Shown: positions 59,399 to 64,000 of the stretch, in pieces
How the letters are laid out: every line of letters begins with the position of its first letter
Numbering within the stretch: position 1 is the stretch's first letter
Source: Lachnospiraceae bacterium
GTDB lineage: Bacteria; Bacillota; Clostridia; Lachnospirales; Lachnospiraceae
Length of the DNA stretch: 64,000 nucleotides
Direction of reading: 5' to 3'
NCBI GenBank assembly: GCA_016283755.1
Contig: JAEENO010000041.1
Coordinates: 1-64,000, forward strand
Position numbers and translations under genes: made by a program
The notes under the pieces: generated by a model
The model's database searches: none
Told to the model about the DNA's origin: nothing
What the model saw: the letters and a program-made list of their open reading frames with translations, nothing else

Positions 59399-60340
59399 TT
59401 AACGCTGTCCCTTATCGTAAGGAATACCTTCTGCCTTAGGAGCATGTGAGTGTTTCGACGATAAAGCCAGCACGACTAATGATACTATATAAGGCATCAT
59501 GTTGTAAATACCTGCAGGAATATTTAGATTATATAAAAAGTCAAATCCTACATATACGTTGGATAAAGCTCTGAAAAATCCGAAAAGCAATGCAACGAGT
59601 GCAATTCTTCTTGGCTTCCACTGTCCGAATATCATAACCGCAAGGGATAAGAATCCGAATCCGGCAACGCCGACTTCAAATTTCCAAAGCGATACGCCTG
59701 CAAGGATATAGCAGATACCACCGAGTCCGCCGAGTGCACCCGACATAAGTACACCGAGCCATCTCATCTTGTATACGCTGATACCTACACTGTCTGCTGC
59801 CTGCGGATGTTCACCGCACGCCATAAGTCTTAAGCCGTATTTAGTCTTATATAAGAACACATGAACAAGTATAAGAGCTATAACAGCCGCAACCATGAAC
59901 CAGTTGAATTCGAATCCGCCGATATTCTTAACGAACATATTTCTCTGAGTAACATACTCAATCTCGGAAGATACATTATTAGGATCCTGCGCTGTGTTAA
60001 TAGCCTTAACAAGTACCGTAGCGCCTGCTACGCCGAGCATATTAAGCGCTGTACCGATAATTGTCTGATCCGCCTTAAAGTTAATACATGCAACACCAAG
60101 AAGGGTTGAATATAAAACCCCGCACAAAATTGCAACTATCATAACGGTAATAACCATTACAAAAGCAGGAACCGTTATAGGCATAAAACGCATTGTAAGC
60201 GCACCGCCAAGGGCACCTATAACCATAATTCCTTCGAGGCCCAAGTTAATAACTCCGGAATGCTCCGATACGCAACCGCCCAATGCTACGAGTAATAATA
60301 CGGAAGCAAATATTAATGTATATTGAATAAGTAAAGTCAT
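59399..60340 (-). CDS. ABC transporter permease (nucleoside uptake type)
   Basis: EHSGVINLGLEGIMVIGALGGALT; YGLRLMACGEHPQAADSVGISVYKMRWLGVLMSGALGGLGG. Confidence 0.95.
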   Translation of the reverse strand: MTLLIQYTLIFASVLLLVALGGCVSEHSGVINLGLEGIMVIGALGGALTMRFMPITVPAFVMVITVMIVAILCGVLYSTLLGVACINFKADQTIIGTALNMLGVAGATVLVKAINTAQDPNNVSSEIEYVTQRNMFVKNIGGFEFNWFMVAAVIALILVHVFLYKTKYGLRLMACGEHPQAADSVGISVYKMRWLGVLMSGALGGLGGICYILAGVSLWKFEVGVAGFGFLSLAVMIFGQWKPRRIALVALLFGFFRALSNVYVGFDFLYNLNIPAGIYNMMPYIVSLVVLALSSKHSHAPKAEGIPYDKGQR

Positions 60341-61458
60341 TAATTCTCGCCTCCTTCTTTATTAGCATTACTGTCTTTCTTATCGCGCTTTGCCAATACG
60401 GTATTCATCACATATTTAATGAAGAATACGAAACCGCAGAAGTAAATAATTACGCTCGATATGAAATCGGATATCTGTGAGCAATACATTGACTTATCAA
60501 CGTAAGCACCACCGTCAGCTATATGCTGAATGAAATATGATGAGAAGATTGCGCCTATCGGGCTTAATCCTCCGAGGAATGCGGTTGCGATACCGTTGAA
60601 TCCCATTCCCGGAACGGAAGCTGCCGTGCACTCCCATCTCATATAACCTGTCTGGTAAAGTAAGCTTGCACCAAGTCCTGCCAAAGCTCCCGATATAATA
60701 AGAGAAAGGATTAAATTTCTCTTCTCTGCCATACCACAGTACTTTGCAGCCTTGCTGTTAAATCCCGTAGCCTTAAGCTCATAACCAAGCTTTGTTTTAT
60801 TAAGAATTACCCAGATAGCTATTGTAACTACAAGAGCTATCGGAAGGGCAATCGTTATATACTGATTGTTGTTAAAGAATTTATCAAGTCCCGCATTCGG
60901 TAAAAGCGCCTTAGGATTGATTTCACTTAAATATCCTGTATAAGGGCTCGCAACTTCCTTAACTTTATTAAGTACAATGTTGGTAAAGTAAAGGATTATC
61001 CAGTTAAGCATAATTCCCGAGATAACCTCGTTAACATTAAATGCTGCCTTGAGGATTCCGACCAATGCTCCTGCAAAACCACCTGCGATAATTGCAAAGA
61101 GCATGCAAGGAAACCATCCCCAGTGCCACTGGAGCGCTGCGTAGAGTGATGCGCATACGCCGATGCAATACTGTCCTGCGGCACCGATGTTGAAAAGTCC
61201 TACTTTATAGGAAAAGAGGATACTTAACGAACACATAAGAAGCGGTACTGTCTTAGCTATGGTATTGCCGAATCGCTGAATCTGCTTAGCAGGATTGTTA
61301 AAGTTAAAAAAGTTCTTGATAAGGTCCATTATTGCTTCACCCGCACCTGACGGATTAATGAAAAGCAATGCAATGTAACCTACAAGCATACCTAATATAA
61401 TACACAGGATTGAGGCGATGAAAGCCTGAACACCATCATTTTTCAATATTTTTCTCAT
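60340..61458 (-). CDS. ABC transporter permease (nucleoside uptake type)
   Basis: GLFNIGAAGQYCIGVCASLYAAL; GYELKATGFNSKAAKYCGMAEKRNLILSLIISGALAGLGA. Confidence 0.95.
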   Translation of the reverse strand: MRKILKNDGVQAFIASILCIILGMLVGYIALLFINPSGAGEAIMDLIKNFFNFNNPAKQIQRFGNTIAKTVPLLMCSLSILFSYKVGLFNIGAAGQYCIGVCASLYAALQWHWGWFPCMLFAIIAGGFAGALVGILKAAFNVNEVISGIMLNWIILYFTNIVLNKVKEVASPYTGYLSEINPKALLPNAGLDKFFNNNQYITIALPIALVVTIAIWVILNKTKLGYELKATGFNSKAAKYCGMAEKRNLILSLIISGALAGLGASLLYQTGYMRWECTAASVPGMGFNGIATAFLGGLSPIGAIFSSYFIQHIADGGAYVDKSMYCSQISDFISSVIIYFCGFVFFIKYVMNTVLAKRDKKDSNANKEGGEN

Positions 61459-62993
61459 GCTTTCACCTCATCTCTTTTAGCTCCCGCCATGTAAAGACCG
61501 AGCTCTTCTTCTGTAGTATTCTTAGGATTAAGTTCACCGACTATCTCGCCTTCGTATAACACGAGAATTCTGTCGGATACATCCATAACCTCTTCAAGCT
61601 CATATGAAACCATAAGAACCGCCTTGCCAGCATCGCGCTGTGCAACAAGCTGCTTATGAATATATTCAATTGCTCCGACATCAAGTCCACGTGTCGGCTG
61701 AACTGCCACAAGAAGCTCCGGGTTCTTATCAATCTCACGACCGATGATAGCTTTCTGCTGATTACCGCCCGACATTGAACGCGCAATCGTAATCGGACCC
61801 TGTCCGCTTCTTACGTCGTACTGCTCAATTATCTTATTGGCATAATTTCTTATATTCTTTCTTCTCAAGAATCCTGCCTTATTGGTAAATTCAGGCTCAA
61901 AATATCTCTCCAGAATAAGATTGTCCTCAAGTGAATAGTCAAGAACAAGACCATGCTTATGTCTGTCCTCAGGAATATGAGACATTCCCATCTTGTTACG
62001 ATGCCTTATGGATTCTTTTGTAATATTCTTATTTAATAATGTAAGCTTACCGGACTTAAGAGGAAGAAGACCTGTTATTCCTTCAACAAGTTCTCTCTGT
62101 CCGTTGCCGTCAATACCTGCTATACATACAATCTCGCCACCGCGAACCTTGAATGATACGTTCTTAACCGCATCAAGCTTATGGCCTTCGGATGCAACGA
62201 CCATATTCTCCACATCAAGGACAACATCACCCGGTGTCTTATCTTCCTTCGCAACGTGGAAATTGACATTACGTCCAACCATCATTGCGGATAATTCTTC
62301 CATCGAAGTATCCTTGGTCTCAACCGTTCCGATATACTTACCCTTACGAAGAACCGAACAACGGTCCGCAACCTTCATAATCTCTTCAAGCTTATGGGAT
62401 ATGAACAGAATCGATTTTCCTTCCTTAACAAGGTTCTTCATAATCTGCATAAGCTCATCAATCTCCTGCGGAGTAAGTACCGCAGTCGGCTCATCGAATA
62501 TAAGAATCTCATTATCTCTGTACAACATCTTTAAAATCTCGGTACGTTGCTGCATACCAATGGTTATGTCTTCAATTATTGCATCCGGATCTATACTTAA
62601 TCCGTAACGCTCCGAAAGTGCCATAACCTTCTCACGTGCTTCCTTCTTCTGTAAGAAGCCTTTCTTAGTGTCTTCTACGCCCAAGATAATATTATCAAGC
62701 ACGCTAAAGCACTCAACCAGCTTAAAATGCTGATGCACCATACCGATTCCAAGTGCATTTGCGTCATTAGGATTCTTAATCTCTACCTCAACGCCGTCTT
62801 TCTTAATGATTCCTTCTTCAGGCTGATACAGTCCGAAAAGTACACTCATCAAGGTTGACTTTCCCGCACCGTTCTCGCCAAGAAGTGCGTGAATCTCGCC
62901 TTTTTTAAGCTGCAGCGTAATGTTGTCATTCGCTATAATGCCCGGGAAACGCTTGGTGATATTAAGCATCTCAATTGCATAAGGAGTGTCCAT
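61455..62993 (-). CDS. ABC transporter ATP-binding protein (two ABC domains, nucleoside/sugar type)
   Basis: GENGAGKSTLMSVLFGLYQPEEG; ILIFDEPTAVLTPQEIDEL; SGGNQQKAIIGREI; TRGLDVGAIEYIHKQL. Confidence 0.97.
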   Translation of the reverse strand: MDTPYAIEMLNITKRFPGIIANDNITLQLKKGEIHALLGENGAGKSTLMSVLFGLYQPEEGIIKKDGVEVEIKNPNDANALGIGMVHQHFKLVECFSVLDNIILGVEDTKKGFLQKKEAREKVMALSERYGLSIDPDAIIEDITIGMQQRTEILKMLYRDNEILIFDEPTAVLTPQEIDELMQIMKNLVKEGKSILFISHKLEEIMKVADRCSVLRKGKYIGTVETKDTSMEELSAMMVGRNVNFHVAKEDKTPGDVVLDVENMVVASEGHKLDAVKNVSFKVRGGEIVCIAGIDGNGQRELVEGITGLLPLKSGKLTLLNKNITKESIRHRNKMGMSHIPEDRHKHGLVLDYSLEDNLILERYFEPEFTNKAGFLRRKNIRNYANKIIEQYDVRSGQGPITIARSMSGGNQQKAIIGREIDKNPELLVAVQPTRGLDVGAIEYIHKQLVAQRDAGKAVLMVSYELEEVMDVSDRILVLYEGEIVGELNPKNTTEEELGLYMAGAKRDEVKA

Positions 62994-63205
62994 CCTGTCA
63001 TGCCCCTTTCCTTGTATTTACTGATATGTCAAACCACAACATAATGTGCTTTTATTATACTCCCTTTTAAGGAAATATACCATATCTAGATAATTAAAAT
63101 ATATTAATCTATTTTATTATACACCCTATCGTCAAGCTTTCTATTTAAAGTCTTAGAAAAAAGTGGTAATATATAATGAACGATTTTTGTAAGGAGACCT
63201 TTATT

Positions 63206-64000
63206 ATGCTTAAAAAAAGAAAAGAAGAAGGTTTTAAGATAATAATAGTAGGCTGTGGCAAGGTAGGTGTTACCCTTGTAGATCAGTTAAGCAAAGAGGG
63301 ACACGACATAACAGTTATTGATACAGACGCATCCATTGTAAACGATGTATCATCTGCTTATGATGTAATGGGCTATACCGGTAACGGAGCAAGTTTCACA
63401 ACTCTTGTCGAAGCAGGTGTTACCAATGCAGACCTCTTAATTGCGGTTACAGCCTCAGATGAACTCAATCTTCTGTGCTGTACCTTAGCCAAGCAGGTAG
63501 GTAACTGTGCAACCATAGCAAGAGTAAGAACTCCTGATTACAGTAAAGAAACCAACTACTTACGTGAAAAGCTCGGACTCGCAATGATTATTAATCCGGA
63601 ACTTGAAGCTGCACTTGAAACTGCAGCAATCCTCGCGCTTCCGAACGCACTCGAGGTCAATGCTTTTGCACACGGGCAGGCAACACTCGTTAAATTCCGC
63701 ATTCCGGAAGACAGCGATATCGCAGGACAGACACTTGCGCAGGTCGGTCAGTCAATTAAGTCAAATATCCTTTTCTGCGCAATAGAGCGTGATAAGGAAG
63801 TATATATACCTTCAGGTAATTTCACACTTCAGGCGGGAGATATTATTTCCTATGTATCCAATCGTCGTAACGCATCAACATTCTTGACGGAAATCGGTTA
63901 TAAGTCCAATAAAGTTAAGGATACCATGATTATCGGCGGCGGTAAGGGCGCTTATTACCTTGCAGAACAACTCATCTCAATGGGCATCAAGGTTAAGATA
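63206..64000 (+). CDS. trkA: Trk-type potassium uptake regulator TrkA (truncated by window end)
   Basis: AAGGAG RBS then MLKKRKEEGFKIIIVGCGKVGVTLVDQLSKEGHDITVIDTDASIVNDV..DVMGYTGNGASFTTLVEAGVTNADLLIAVTASDELNLLCCTLAKQ; TrkA-N and TrkA-C domains; open to window end. Confidence 0.93.
   Translation, partial: MLKKRKEEGFKIIIVGCGKVGVTLVDQLSKEGHDITVIDTDASIVNDVSSAYDVMGYTGNGASFTTLVEAGVTNADLLIAVTASDELNLLCCTLAKQVGNCATIARVRTPDYSKETNYLREKLGLAMIINPELEAALETAAILALPNALEVNAFAHGQATLVKFRIPEDSDIAGQTLAQVGQSIKSNILFCAIERDKEVYIPSGNFTLQAGDIISYVSNRRNASTFLTEIGYKSNKVKDTMIIGGGKGAYYLAEQLISMGIKVKI

Noticed and set aside
61993-62607. 204-aa + strand ORF
   Set aside because: Antisense to the two-domain ABC ATPase; shadow ORF of a conserved gene.

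Overview
This window looks like a low-GC Firmicutes (Lachnospiraceae-like) chromosomal segment. From about 8 kb onward it is mostly housekeeping: t6A genes, ispD, tex, lysC, prfB, ftsEX, a PBP1A-like gene, whiA/rapZ/murB/hprK/uvrC, ftsH, murA, folD, a BMP-type nucleoside ABC transporter, and two tandem papain-like secreted proteases. The first ~7.9 kb is an AT-rich defence island next to two tRNA-Ser genes. It holds a complete type II-A CRISPR-Cas system (cas9-cas1-cas2-csn2, a tracrRNA in front of cas9, and a one-spacer array with a leader). The array is physically fused to what looks like a type III (ToxIN/CptIN/AbiQ-type) toxin-antitoxin locus. The last 20 bp of homology to the CRISPR repeat, and the start of the only spacer, encode the toxin C-terminus and stop codon. 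The two units are convergent with no visible terminator between them. Any pre-crRNA read-through is therefore antisense to the toxin mRNA, and the toxin mRNA tail is a perfect 20-nt complement of the part of the crRNA repeat that pairs with tracrRNA. This suggests, but does not prove, a CRISPR-linked toxin-antitoxin module. All calls were made by reading the sequence and ORF translations; no database searches were run.
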